From contig WHUZ01000012.1 in the NCBI GenBank assembly GCA_015179045.1, forward strand, positions 248,001 through 312,000: a DNA stretch of 64,000 nucleotides, read 5' to 3'. Numbering within the stretch: the stretch's first letter is position 1; the number at the start of each line of letters is the position of its first letter. A model generated the notes under the pieces. It saw only the letters and a list, made by a program, of their open reading frames with translations, made no database searches and had not been told where the DNA came from. Made by a program: the position numbers and the translations under genes. Positions 1 through 14,853 of this stretch are shown one piece after another. This stretch comes from Kalaharituber pfeilii. Lineage: Eukaryota > Ascomycota > Pezizomycetes > Pezizales > Pezizaceae.

Positions 1-2329
1 TATGTATATACTCTCATGACCCTATGTCGAATGCAGACTCGATCTGCATATTGCATAGCGCACTTATCCCTATACTTCCTAGTGCCGAATACTTTCTGCA
101 TGGCACTGTATAAACTGGTTATCAGCTTTGCGTCACGTAACCGTTATGTGACATAAGCAAAAACTCTTAGTGGCTGATTTTCTTGAAACAGCCGAATTTC
201 GTTACCTGAAGTTACGTTGATCACGTTACCAAATCGTCGCGTTCACCACCGTAACTTCGCGTAACTTTGGGTAACGACAAGGATATGCAGCCTGCTGTTA
301 GCTAACTACAGGGGTATTTGACCAGTTTTCTTACCTAAATCGGCAACTTCTAGACGACGGTGCATACGCAGAAGAGGTCTGAAAAATTTACCACTTCATG
401 AGTATACCCAATTTATACATGAAAGCTCTTCAGTTTCTACCATCATGGGCCATCTAAGTCATCTGAATCTGAATCTAATTGAAGTAGCATAGATATAGCA
501 TGAGTCTTGATGGCGGTCATGACCGCCTGTTCGATTTTTGCCTTCTCAGGAATGTGGGGCATGTTGATGTGACGGTAACGTACGTTACGTGGGTACCATC
601 CTCTCATTTGGGATTAGTTGATTGGCATGGGTTACCTAACGCAACGTAACGAAAGGCAAACTGAACCACTAATGACTAACACTACATTCTAGCATATTCA
701 ATAGATTGTGCCGACTTAGCTAACGAACGTCTGGGGGCGAGGCTAGTGCCGACTATGATCCACTTGCTCTATCAATATATACATCCACTGGCGAAGTTAC
801 CCCTCCTCTCACTTAACCTCCTGCGTATTATGCATATCCATCAAATTTAGCGGTTCAGCCGCAAGCTAATGGGAGGCTCGAGAGCAGCCACCAGAACCTC
901 CGAGGCCACAAGATGGGCTCGCCATAGAGGAGAGGGCAAGCCACAAGCCACTAGTGGGCGCCACCAAGCCACAGGGGAGTTCCCTCTCTAGTTGGTTTCC
1001 CGTTTGGGAGATCCCTTCCTGGTAGTCATGGGCAGGCAGGTCAGGTGATGCTCAGTATATAGAAGAGAGGAGATGCTGGTACTCCCTCTCCAAGCCGCGT
1101 GAGTTGCGGAATCACCCACCCACCAACCCCGTTACCTCAGCGGCTCGGACCTCCGGAGGGAGAGACTGGGGGGTCCTTCGGTTTGCCCTTACTTAGTCAG
1201 CAGAGCAGGACAGAGGCCATTAGTGACCCCAATATCCATGCCACAATAGCTGTTGTTAATTGCGTGGCAAATAACGGTTCCAAGACTAGCCATAGTATAT
1301 CATGACGAATGTCATTGGGGAAGGGGGATTATTGCACTTACACATGTGTGCAGGTCTATTCACAGGGCCCGAAAATAGTAGCTGCTACTGCTGCTGCAAC
1401 GCAGACAGAACACTCATGTGTAGGGTAGGGGTGTTTAGAAGTTCAATGTCCTGACATGCTCTCTGCAGCTGCTTAATCACAAGGTTGATATAAGACCACA
1501 TCTCTAGACCAACCACTCTGCTAGCTCATCAGTTGAGGGTAACGCACTTGCAACCGATCAAATTGTCTAGCCTCTCGAGCAGCCTTATATCCACCCGCTT
1601 GAACAGCGTCTCAGATATTCTGCGAGTAAGATGAGGTAATTCTGCTTCACTCCCCGCTGGCCTACCATCTATCCCATGAGTCAAGGGTAATTGCCTTCTC
1701 TTTCGCTTTTCCTACCACTCTGGCGTTCAGCTCACTATTTGACCGTAATTGTTCTGGGAAATCTCGCCCGCGCTTTTCCTGCCGCATCTACAGTCTAGCA
1801 TAGAAGTCGAATCAAGTTGCTCGAGTAGCAATTTATCCAGCCTGTCGTACCGTATATGCCCAGTTGCTTTAACATCCCTTCAAACAGCTCATGAGTCTTC
1901 AACTCGTGGGCTGTGGGGCGCGTTACCCTCAACTTGTGACCTGAAAATCGAGATGGTCTAGTGGTGCGAATAACCCTATATCAACATTTACGGCAGCTGT
2001 AAAGGTTAGATGTCATACTTTGCTGCGTCACCTGTACCTTTCGCTGCATGAGGGCCTTTCTGGCGCAGCTTCTAATTTCAGGCGTTGCGAATAGACCTCT
2101 AGATGACGACCCCGTACCCCTATGGCATATGCCATCATATACTATGACCATTGGCGAGTAGCAACAGCTTTAGTGGCGTAGATATCTGGATTATTTGACA
2201 GGCAATATGTAGGAGGCTAATCGGGGTGGTGGGGGTGAGAGGTAAATTAGCACTGTGGATATATTGATGCAGAAGCAGCCTGATATTGGATATATGCAAT
2301 AAGGGTATTCAAAGTTGACAAAAAAGGTT
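1..2329. repeat. Repeat-derived gene-poor region, copy 1 of an old dispersed repeat
   Basis: No coding region is supportable here. Several blocks match, on the same strand and in the same order, sequence at 37.1-39.1 kb: about 744-830 with 37150-37230, 1352-1400 with 37322-37370, 1931-2040 with 38717-38820, and 2080-2330 with 38878-39090. The two regions therefore look like diverged copies of one element of about 2 kb. The first 650 bases also hold a dense cluster of GTTAC/GTAAC pentamers (see findings). The element class is unknown. Confidence 0.6.
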
Positions 2330-3990
2330 TCTCGAAATTGCAAATCTATGTTTTCTCAGCTTTCTATGGCCTTGAAAATCGCGAGAGGGAGTGGAATACT
2401 AGTTTTTGCTTTTTACAGCATAGAAAACCGCTTCTGAGACCTATTTTATAAACTACTAATACATTTTCTGCAGCCTGTCCTACCAGGTCCTTGCAGGAGG
2501 AAACGGGCTGGTAGCTTGTTCTAAACTGCGTAAACACTTGTATCAAAGGCCCATTTCTGTTGTGAATTGAATTTTGCAGACCCTTTGTGGTATAGCCTTT
2601 CTTCTGTTGCAGTATCAAACTGAAGCTCACCCGCAATCAGTGGATTCTCGTTGAACACATTCCACTGTAGCTGATCCACTAAACTATGTCCTTGATGCAC
2701 CAGTATCTTATTGATTAGAATATAGCCTATAGTCAAGATGTAAAGACTCAGGACATGGAGGATCTGGTGGAACAACATTTGGATGCTGACTTATAAAGAA
2801 GCTCAAGTCATCACAAATGTGGTCACGGAACTGCTTCTACAAAGCCTTAGGATTTGCTATGTTCTCATGAAGCAAAGCAGTTGCAAGTAACGTCCTAAGG
2901 GAATGCTCATTTCCAAATAAACAGGCTTCCGTGAAGCATTCATTCCATTCATTATCATCCTCCAGTAACCCAAGTGCCTGACATGCCTGACAAAAGCTTG
3001 GGGTACGTGATGCCCCGGACTGTTCTCAGCTCTTCAGAACTCCTTGCACCTCGAACAACTGTTAGCAATAACCGCAATTAATATTTTTCACCCGTAAATG
3101 AGCGTTGCAGTGAAAAATGCGACCAATTGCGAGACCCCATTGCCTGGGCGTCCACTTCCGTAATGTTGGATTATAGACGAAGTAGGAAGGGAACTCCTGG
3201 TATAGGTATTTTTGAGCTTCCAGGATTTCGGAATCTGCCTGAAAGTAAGCCATCAATGTTGACTGGCTATTATTTAGCTTGTCTATCAGGGTTGCAGTTC
3301 GCATGTCTTCTGCGAAATAGACGGGTTGTTCACTAGGAAGATGTATAGCTAAATGGATGACAGGAGGGAATTCTTCATGGATACCGAACTCAAACAGACG
3401 CTATATAGCCTCTGTTGGTCCAATATACCTCTCTTGTAAGTATTGTTTGATCTCATCCAAATTGCTTTCCATATTAAGCTATAATGTCGCCCTATCTGAC
3501 CCCTTGTAGATATACTTCTGAATATATTGGGTAGCATGTATAGTAGCACATACTTCAACCTATGTGCTTTATACCACCAGGACAGATAAGGACTGTATGG
3601 AACAATCCACCTATTATCGCGTTCAACAATTTGGCAGCGACCTGTACTGGTACCATCAATCATAGGAATAGTAATGGTATTGTTGGTCTGACGGCGTCGA
3701 TACAGTGGGTAGCCATCTTCGCGAAGCAACGTTTGTTTCTGAAATGGACGCAGGTATCCTTTCGAGCATTTTTTCACTGCAGCGCTACTATGAGAAAATG
3801 AAGAAGAAGCGAAAGTAGAAGAAGAAGATGCGCGAGTTCGGGTTATGTACACCACATGGACCATGAACCATTGTGGAAGTGACAACATTCTAGACCTCCT
3901 CACTCTGAATGCGATTCCTTCCAGGAATTTCGGCGGAGATTATCTTGTCTATTCGGTTTGCAGTGAGAAAATTTGGTTCAAGACTTCCCT
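2330..3990 (-). pseudogene. Helitron Rep/helicase relic (central part)
   Basis: Conceptual translation on the minus strand, jumping frames, follows the order of a Helitron Rep-helicase polyprotein. From about 3985 it reads an ANRIDKIISAEIPGR-like segment, then MVHGPCG (Rep domain), then DGYPLYRRR and DNRWIVPYSPYL near 3600-3750. A linker reads LPSEQPVYFAEDM near 3300-3350, then QFDTATEERLYHKG near 2590. Last comes a decayed Walker A, LQGPGRTGCRK, near 2490. Stops and frameshifts interrupt every part, and the Rep catalytic tyrosines and most helicase motifs are missing, so it is a non-functional fragment. It may be kin to the fragment at 35.2-36.1 kb, which preserves the other end of the protein. 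The motifs are recalled family features; no search was run. Confidence 0.7.
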
Positions 3991-4013
3991 CTAGCCGCTT
4001 ACCCCTCCCCTCC

Positions 4014-4055
4014 CCCCCCCCAAAAAAAAAAAAAAAATAAAATAAAATAAAATAA

Positions 4056-4087
<32 letters not shown>
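4014..4087. repeat. Homopolymer and (AAAAT)n low-complexity tract
   Basis: A C run passes directly into an A run, then seven or more AAAAT/AAAAAT units. It abuts the 5' edge of the Helitron relic. Confidence 0.9.
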
Positions 4088-4300
4088 AGTAAAAAAAGTA
4101 CACAGAACCTCCAATCGCCAGACATCAACAAGGAACAAAGTTGCAGCAAGCCTATCTCGTATCGGCCCTCCATTTCCCATTCCTTAGCTTAATCCTGCAC
4201 CTGGAAAGACGCAGGAAACAACATGGAAGAAATATTAACAAGGGGGAAAATAAGAAAAAAAAAAAAAGTATTGTGCATTAAATCTTATGTAAAACCTTCA

Positions 4301-5839
4301 TTACTCCTCCTCAGTTGCAGTTTCGTCTTCCATATCCGCCTCCGCACCCCCCTCTCCCTCGCCTTCGACATCCTCTTCTCCTACTTCTCGCTCAACCGCT
4401 TCCTCGTCCTCGTCCTCCTCCTCCTCTACAGCCTGCCTTTTCCTATTCCTCACCTTACTTACGCCCAATTTCTCTTTTACATCCGGCGCATCCTCTAACT
4501 CCTCATCCGCATCCTCTGCAGCACCCAAATCCCTCATCTCGGCATTCCTACCATCGTCACCACTCCCATCTCCGACATCTGACCCTGCAGCTGCCGCTTT
4601 AGCACCCTTCTCCCAAAAGATGCTCACCCCTCCTACATCCTCACCCAGCTCTATCTTTAAACACCTTTCCAATAACAACTCCTTCTTAATCCACGCCTCC
4701 CTCCTCCGCTTCGTATACCCTTCCAGCTCCGCCTGCAACTGTTCGTGCTCCGCCTGAGCCCACTTCAATTTCTGCTTCAGATACTTGTAGAGCTCTTTCG
4801 GTGGGTGGTGGGTTTCATCGGTGGGTGAAAAGGGGTCAGTAGGGGGGTAATATGATTTCGTCTGAGCTCTTGGCGCCTTCAATACACCATTCTCCATCTC
4901 TGAGTCCGAATCATGCCGCGTGCTGGCGTTAGTGCTGGTATGGTGGGTCGTTCCATTCTGGGGTTGTGAGCTGGAAGGCGTCATTATCGATGTGTTAAGT
5001 TGAAGAACTCGGAACGAGCCGTCACCGTTGGCGCCTGTGCCGGTGCCAATGGACTTGCTTTGCCGGCGGAAAATTGCGTCGGCAAAGGCTGTATTGGCTA
5101 TGTTGTGCGGATGGTTTGGGTGAGATTTGGGAATGGGATCGGAGGGACGGAGGGCTTCTGTCTCATGTACTGTTCGCATGTGTTTAGCGAGAGCGTCGGA
5201 GCGAGTGAATGAGCGATCACATTCTATAAAATAAATAGCATATGATTAGACAGTTGTCAGGAGAGGAAACAAGGTGGTTGATGCCTTAATCTTGGAAGAC
5301 TTACCTGGTAGAGAACAATAAAACGGCTTCTCTCGTGTGTGGCTCCGCATGTGCGCCCTCAATGCATACCCACTCGCATGTGTCATCCCTTTTCGCGAGC
5401 ATCCATCCCACTCACACGCATACTTCGCCTTCCTGGAACCAATATGGTCATCGTGAATGTGCTTGACAAGGTCGTCCATGTTGCCCAGGTCCTCGTTACA
5501 TCCTGCCCATCTACACACGGTAACTTGCTCCGCAAACTCGCCGTCGTCATTATGGTGGTCCCGCGGTGAGCCCGGGACGGAACCAGATGTGTCGGAGGAG
5601 ACGTCGGAGAGGGAGGTGGCATGCTGGTGAATGTGAGGGTGGTCCTCGTAGTCGTGAAAGGTGAGTGGGGGAGGTTGCGGAGGTTGAGGGCGCCGTCGAG
5701 GGTGATGGGTCGACGTGGGTGAGTGGTCGGAGAAGGCGATTGAGGCAGCGCGTTTCGTCCCCGTCGATGCAGGGCGTGGGGGGGGCGGCTCGATGTCCGA
5801 GTCGGCGGAGGAGAGCGGCGACTGTGGAGATGAGGCCAT
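4301..5839 (-). CDS. C2H2 zinc-finger protein, INO80-complex Iec1/YY1-like
   Basis: Two exons, 5839-5305 and 5223-4301, are joined across an 81-bp GTAAGT...TAG intron. They give 485 aa. Three C2H2 fingers lie at about residues 108-205: CRWAGCNEDLG, CEWDGCSRKGM, and YCSLPECDRSF followed by HMRTVH. The second intron boundary falls inside finger 3 and restores it exactly, which confirms the splice. After the fingers come a basic stretch, a region that could form a coiled coil (KELYKYLKQKLKWAQAEHEQ), and a long acidic Glu-rich C-terminus. The long linker in finger 1 and the family phrase ALRPSDPIP suggest the fungal homologue of S. pombe Iec1, a DNA-binding subunit of the INO80 remodeller. That identity is from memory; a DNA-binding zinc-finger protein is certain. 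The acidic 3' end is encoded by GAG/GAC-rich low-complexity DNA. Confidence 0.85.
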
Positions 5840-7267
5840 GGCTGCACCGCAGACAAAAGGACGTGGGAAGGATTTATTATTTAGAAGAATATTAAGAGGG
5901 CGATGACCTAGGTAGCCACGCTTCTAGCTACGAGCGCTTTACCCTCAGCAAGGCGAGAGGGGTGCTAGCGATAGCTTTTCTTTTACGCCACAGCGGGCCT
6001 GCAGTGCTGCTGCGCGCTGGGCAGGGTTACCATACGGGGCGGCAGATGGAGGTGGCGCTAGGGTGGTGATGAGGGGAGGGGGGAATTGGGGCGGGATGGC
6101 TGCGGCTGAGGGCGTGGGCGGAGATCCTTGAATCCCGTTGACATTGTCGCGGGTGCCGGTTCTCATTAAGTTATTGGCGTCGGGGCTGCCGTGCGCGCGG
6201 GCGTCTGTGCAGCGCTGCCGGGACGAAAGAAGCACGTGCCGCACAGCTGACTAAGCGTGAGATTTTCACCTGTGCATGCTCCCACTCAGCAGCGTGCGCA
6301 TTCTATTCTGTACAGTACCTGGAGTCTCGTGCCTATCATACAAATGAGTTTGTGGTACTAATACTCGTACTTCAGCGGTATGTGTCCATTCGTATTGCTG
6401 CCTCATCTGCATCACGCTGACCCTAGAAAGCATTCGGGTTCATATTGTCCAAGACTAAGCAGGAGGACTTTCACATAGTTTCTGTATGGCGGTAAAGTTA
6501 AGCTGGCGCAAGATTCTAGTGCGGAAAGGGTGTCTTATGAGGCATTCATTTCTTGTCCAGAGCGGCAGCGATGACCCATCCGCGTAACTTTATCATAAAA
6601 TGATGATTCAGAAGTGTTAAGATTCAGTCAACGTACTAGTACTCAAGTACATGTATGCATACTCGGTTGGAGGTATGATATTCTCCTTGGTTGGCTGTGA
6701 AACCCTGGGCAACGGGAGCAGGCCCAGGGTGTTCTGGTTCTGACGACTGCTGTGCCGGGCGCCTGCACTCAGATGCCGCGCCGCTACGATAGGTACTCTA
6801 TAGTGCCCTGACGACGGCACCCGCACCTCTGTGAAACACATCTGCCCCGTCAAACGAAACGAAACGAAACGAACTTTCCGCCCATCTCAGGCTAGCCCGC
6901 TGATAGCCCACTCGTTCGAACCCCTGACATGCACTGGCATGGATCCCTGGGAAACTGATCATCGTCTCTAGGAAACACTGATAGCTAGCTGCGAGCACCG
7001 GCACGCCAGATAGAATTCAGAGTCCTTTTCGAGAATAAAGTTCTGCATCACCACACAGAACTGGTCGAACCCCAATTTGTCCCATGGTCTAGGGTCTTTT
7101 CGGACACTCCCCGGCTCGCCTTACAACCCCTCTGGCCATTCCAACACCCCTCACCACCCTCGCTTCTACGCATTCAACACTTGTAACCACAGCACGGCAA
7201 AAACCCAGTTTGACAATACCGCCACCTCACGAAACTCCCTTCTAATTCGACACAGCTGACTGTCACC
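5840..7267. other. Divergent intergenic region (zinc-finger gene / kinase)
   Basis: The region holds the promoters of the zinc-finger gene (-) and the kinase (+). A 99-codon Pro/Ala-rich open frame at 6244-5945 (-) is not convincing as a gene. A short (AAACG)n run lies at 6855-6875. Nothing else is recognised. Confidence 0.5.
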
Positions 7268-9847
<2,580 letters not shown>

Positions 9848-10346
9848 GATCTATATCACGGCAGCCAAGCTAGTGCCACGCCTATCTGCAACTTCCTTAC
9901 TGTCATCAACGGAATATGCAAGAAAAGTTCTGCCCAACCCCCAAACAAATTAGAAATGACTTATGTAATGGTGCTCAATTGCTTTGTGTATAAAATAGTT
10001 TACATGACTTTCTCATCCATACCCTTAAGCTAGACCATTTGATTTATTACTTTCCAAAAATTCTTCTTACAAACTGGATCTTTGTTCTTGCCCCCTCTGC
10101 CCCCCATTGAGTTTAGAGTTAACTATTTGCAAGCGGGGAGAATGCATGAAAGAAAAAGTGGACGGTGACGGATATCCTATTGGGGATGGCGCCATTCAAC
10201 CTTACCTTTCTCATACCCTGAATTGTGGCACTTGGACTCCGATAAGCAGCAATGCAATCGCTCCCTCGTCACAACCTGGGCAAGGCTGATTTCTGGTTAA
10301 CGAAGAATTACGTTTCAACTTTTCTTCTCTTCTTACGTTTCTAATG

Positions 10347-10385
<39 letters not shown>

Positions 10386-13300
10386 TTTTGGGGGGGGAGG
10401 GGCGGGCGTTTGTGTAAGTGTAAGAGATACGAAATGTGCATGTCACGCAAGTTAATCTTTTTACTTTCTTTTCCTTTTTTCACTTTGCCTGCTTACTTGT
10501 TTTAGTTCTCATTTTTGCAATCTGCATTACCTTTGGTACATCACTTGAACTTTTTGCTATGTGCTTCTTGCGCTTTACCTTGCATTTGACGCTGTTTAAT
10601 CTGGTCACATGTTTTCATGGTCTTGATTGCTTTTGTGACCGATATGTTTTGATCCATCGGGAGAGATGATTACAATTAAATAATGTCATTTGGAATAAAG
10701 ATTTTTAATGGCTGGCGAAACAGTGATGTTCATGAGCCAGAGAGAAGCTTGGAGCATTGTCAGTGACAGCAGCTAATAGCTATTATATGATCTATCTGAA
10801 TCCCCCTAACTTTGACCCTGGATGTACCTATCCTAATTCCTAGTCCCAGATACATAATCACTGAAGAAGGTAAGACCCTGAAATTCAAAGTTATAAGCAA
10901 AATAACACAGAATCCCAAAAACCCCGATGAACCATTTTACCCACGAACAAGAAATTGTGTAGTAGTTTTGAACCACTTCTTTAACTCATCCACATCTTTT
11001 CTACCTCCATTCCCAGCCCCGCCCCCCACTCTCAACACTCCCACTCCCTCCATCACCACCCATCCCTCTAGAGCACCGCAGACATTTGATCCTCCCACAA
11101 GTAGGAGAGACAGTCCTAGCTAGCTTCAGTATCAAACCTTTTATATGAAATAGACATGGCGTGGTATTTGAGCTCAAATGAATTTAGGAAGATCATGCTT
11201 GTCAAAAAACCCTATCTTATTGAACGCTTTGTATAAGAACTTGCTAGCCCATCATATACTATGTACTGCTTATTCCGTCACGAAATATATGCGTAGCTAT
11301 GGAGGAACTATGGTATGTGACATAGAATGCTATTAAGTTCCGCCTTTTGTATTTTTATTCTTTTTACAGGGTTATGTGTTATAAGGAAGTACTTACCTTA
11401 AGTTGCGGAGTCCGATTTGCGTTCCAAGTATGACATTTTGAGCCGCATGTCACAAAAATAACAGGACTGACCTTCAGAGTTGCAGGGATATTAAGCCCCT
11501 CAGGTCCATGATGTGCTAGAGCATGGAAGATCAGGCAACATTAAACCATACCTGTCCGCCACAGCAGTGAGATGAGGGGCTTCCTCCAATCCAAAACGAA
11601 AAGGCGTGTTGTTGTCACAGATAGCTAGAATACCCTGAAGCAACAGGCAAAACGATATCGGTGGGCATCGATACGGGCGCCCAAGAGCTAAGACAGGCTG
11701 GCCTTGAGAATCCCACAAGAGCTCGATTCTATATTAGTACCCCAATGCGGAAAGATAATTGGTGGAAGCAGCAGAATAGGGTACTGAGCATTGCCAACAT
11801 TCGACGGCGAGCAGCATAGACAACGAGATTCACAGCGCGACTCACAATGAGTTTGATTGTGTGGTTGACAGCGAGTTTTAACATCGAGATTGATACCAAG
11901 GGGAGCATATGGTAGTTCATGTATAGTGTAAGGCAGGGTGCCTGGATGTGCGACTGGCCTTGGCAAGCACCTATTACCTATTCCGTACATGTTACCTATT
12001 TGTGTATTCTTAGTCAACCAGACTAGTGTATTCTAGATAACTTCCCTCCTCGGCCTTTTGGGCCGAACCCCGTGAGTATAAAGCTTTGGGGCGGAGGGAG
12101 AATGATAAGGCAGACTGTCTTGGCCCTTCATCCCTTACAACTGGTAGCAACACTCGTTCCAACGAGAAACCATACAAAAATCTTTCTTTTTCCCCCGGGT
12201 GTGCAGACAGGTAAGACTGAGCTCTGCTCTGCCCCACTGAACTCCCACTCTGTAGTATGTAATTAGATAGACAAATGAATATATCAAAATAAACAATAGT
12301 GTGAAATTGCATAGGCCCTCATCAGTGAAAGGATATACGAGGTAATTGCATGACATCATAGGCATGAATGGTGGCATATACTTAAGAATAAGGCTGTATC
12401 ATGATGACTTGGCAAGGAATGAATAGATATTCATGCACACTCATGAAGAAGCCTAATATCCACGAGTACTCTCAATGAGCGCTCACGGAGCAACTCAGAA
12501 GTTGCATGAGTCCCTCAGGATTTCGCAAGATTCATAACTTGCGATTCTTCTCCTGGGCCACATGCCTCTTGGCAGCTGTATCAGGCACTGGTGATTACAT
12601 CACCCTCAAGAGTCTATTGATAATGCTCGAAGAATAAATACTTTAGGAAATCAGTGTAAGAGGATGTCATGCAGTAAGATGGATAGTTCTGATTAACTAC
12701 TCAACGAAGGGGGCTAGGTAGTTGCTATGTCATATGAACTTTTGTGGTTCTAGTTCAGAATTATCCGGGACAGAAAGAATTTTATATACAAAAATGGCAA
12801 TTTTGCTACTTTTCAACGTTCGATATCACCCTAACTTTTTGGTGAGGAGCATATCATATTATATTTTGTAATGAAAGTAAACAAAACTCAATTTCACGCT
12901 TCATGATTTAAACAAATATTCTCAATGATGTACTAATACTCAAGTAAGTGCGCGTGGTACATGCTGTTGCCATAAAAATTTATATGGAGAAGCTCATCGC
13001 AACCAGTTCCTCAACAAAATATTGTCTACTCCGAACTTTAGGCTTTCTCTATGTGAAAATTTGAGACTCGACTAGAAAGATAACGATACCTTTGAACGGG
13101 GACTATACATACTATATACCATATTAATTCGATAGTAAGATGCTGTCCTATGGTTCAACGTACAGTTGAACGTACAGTCGGGAGGCACTCTAAAATACTT
13201 GTCTTAGTTATTCCCAGGTCGACGGACCACCCAGCCCAGTCGGCTTACCTGGCTTACATTTTGAGGAAAAAATAGACGATTCAATTAATGATAAATACCT

Positions 13301-14146
13301 ACACGACCGGCTGCCTTATATGTCCTTCGCAGCGGCCCGACAATTTTCCGACAGGATCTGCACAGGGATACAAATAATACAGACTATCCGCCGGTACCGC
13401 CATTTCACCCACTTCACTATCCACCGGTACCGCAATTTACCCGCTCAACTATCCGCCGGTTCCATAATCCATCTACATGCGGTGCCAGGATTAGTCCGTC
13501 GGTACAACAACTTAAAGCCTCCTGAACAGATACCTCATTTTTCAACTTTGTCAACAATTTGTAGTAGGTATCATCCCTGAACAGTGCATGATGGTCCGAC
13601 ATCATTGTACCTACACTTTGAATATCCCGTCTTCTTCAAATACCTTCCATTTTCCAAAGAGGGCCAATGGGCCAGGTGAAGCTCCACCTCCCCTCCTTTC
13701 CGCGTTTGTGGAGGCTGATGGAAGCCAACAGGAGAATATTTTAACAAGGTTGTATGTCTTCCATATCTCGGATGTTCTGTAAGGTTAATAACATTTCTTG
13801 GCTTTTTTGACCAGACTAATTCGTACAACTGGCGCAGTTCAAACGTAGGGCGTTTGTATGGGAGAGCTAAAGGTGAGGCGCCCCAAGACGTATGCATATT
13901 CTACAGCACGCATGTGCACGACGCATATATATCACGGCTACCCATATGCCATCCCGGGCGTGAAGCGTCGCCAGGAGAAGGTCCTCTCAGCTGCCTCATA
14001 ATAAACTCCATGCTATTGCTGGGCGCACGACTTGAATTATAGAACGATTAGTACTACACCGCACAGTATACTGCAGATTACCACATCCCGCCCAAGTTTA
14101 ACCGTTTAGCCCTATCCGGTGCCCGTGTCAGTAAAGCTTCACATCT
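9848..14146. other. Gene-poor spacer
   Basis: No supportable gene in 4.3 kb. It contains a T run of about 34 (10350-10384), AT-rich unique sequence, and a degenerate tandem repeat near 13382-13470. Short open frames (10436-10669, 10812-11123, 12010-12312, 13571-13897) show no recognisable domain and look like chance frames. Confidence 0.5.
13382..13470. repeat. Degenerate tandem repeat, about 33-bp unit, about 2.7 copies
   Basis: Units begin with CTATCCGCCGGTACCGCCAT, recur as CTATCCACCGGTACCGCAAT, and end with a partial CTATCCGCCGGTTCC unit. The motif CCGGTACCG is itself palindromic. Confidence 0.75.
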
Positions 14147-14853
14147 TCACTAACAAGGATGCCACCAAAAAAAAAAAGAAAAGAAAAAACATGTATCCAT
14201 CGGTATACACTCACCAATCTCCTCGGCTTCTTGCTCCTCGTACCGCCAAACTTCACTCGAGTAGCATCCGTCACCCTCCTAATTGCGCCCTTCAAGTTCC
14301 TTCCCTCGTTGCCTAGGAGAGCCTTCAGTACTGCCTCCCGGCCCTCTCCAAAGTCCCTAAGCACCACCTCCAAGTTCTTTGGTGTAATCCCCTTTTCCTC
14401 CAATTTTGCAAAGACAGTTGCCGCTAGTTGATATGCTGCATCATACGACCCCCGATGAGACTTCTTAAAGCCAATATTCCCCGTACTCATCGATATGATT
14501 GAGTTCTTCTTAGGATCTGTAAAGGTTATATGGGTGTTGTGCTTTGTCGAGTATATATGTAAATGATACTCCTCCTGGTACGGGTTCACCGCTCCCAATT
14601 GCCCCAGCATGACATCGAATTCTTTCCAGTTCTCCGAGTTGCCTTCTATGCCCTGGTTCTGGTGACTTGGAATTTTCGGCTGACTCAGGAAGGAACTGAA
14701 TGGCACTGTGTTTCCATCGTTCGAGTTCAAATCCGCCCGAGAGTCGTGGAATGTTCGTGCGCATGATAAGAGCAGACTGGGCCGGGCAGCAATGAGTGTG
14801 GCGTGCCGAATGGTGGGCGTAAGCCCCAACCGGAATAATGACTGACACGACAT
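14147..14853 (-). CDS. Mitochondrial small-subunit ribosomal protein uS11m
   Basis: The first exon, 14853-14215, encodes 213 aa ending in the uS11-type tail KKPRRL. A GTGAGT donor follows at once, and a TTAG acceptor gives TGA as the next codon at 14149-14147. The stop alone therefore sits in exon 2. The N-terminus MSCQSLFRLGL...ARTFHDSR is Arg/Ser-rich and lacks acids, as a mitochondrial presequence should. The S11 fold follows from about residue 80: YHLHIYSTKHNTHITFTD, STGNIGFKKSHRGS, AAYQLAA, then the rRNA-binding GGTRSKKPRR. Yeast Mrps18, recalled as about 217 aa, is of similar size. The open frame continues upstream to 15108, but the presequence argues for the internal ATG. If the intron were retained, 29 extra residues of no family character would be added. 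Confidence 0.88.

Noticed and set aside
5945..6244. 99-codon Pro/Ala-rich open frame upstream of the zinc-finger gene
   Set aside because: Low-complexity composition, no family features, and it lies in a GC-rich promoter region where open frames arise by chance.
12010..12377. Overlapping minus-strand frames of 80-100 codons
   Set aside because: Both frames are open over the same stretch, composition is not coding-like, and no motif is found.
13382..13470. CRISPR-like array
   Set aside because: Units are contiguous tandem copies without unique spacers, and the genome is eukaryotic.
13571..13897. 108-codon minus-strand frame in the gene desert
   Set aside because: No recognisable domain, no homology memory and no splice or promoter context.
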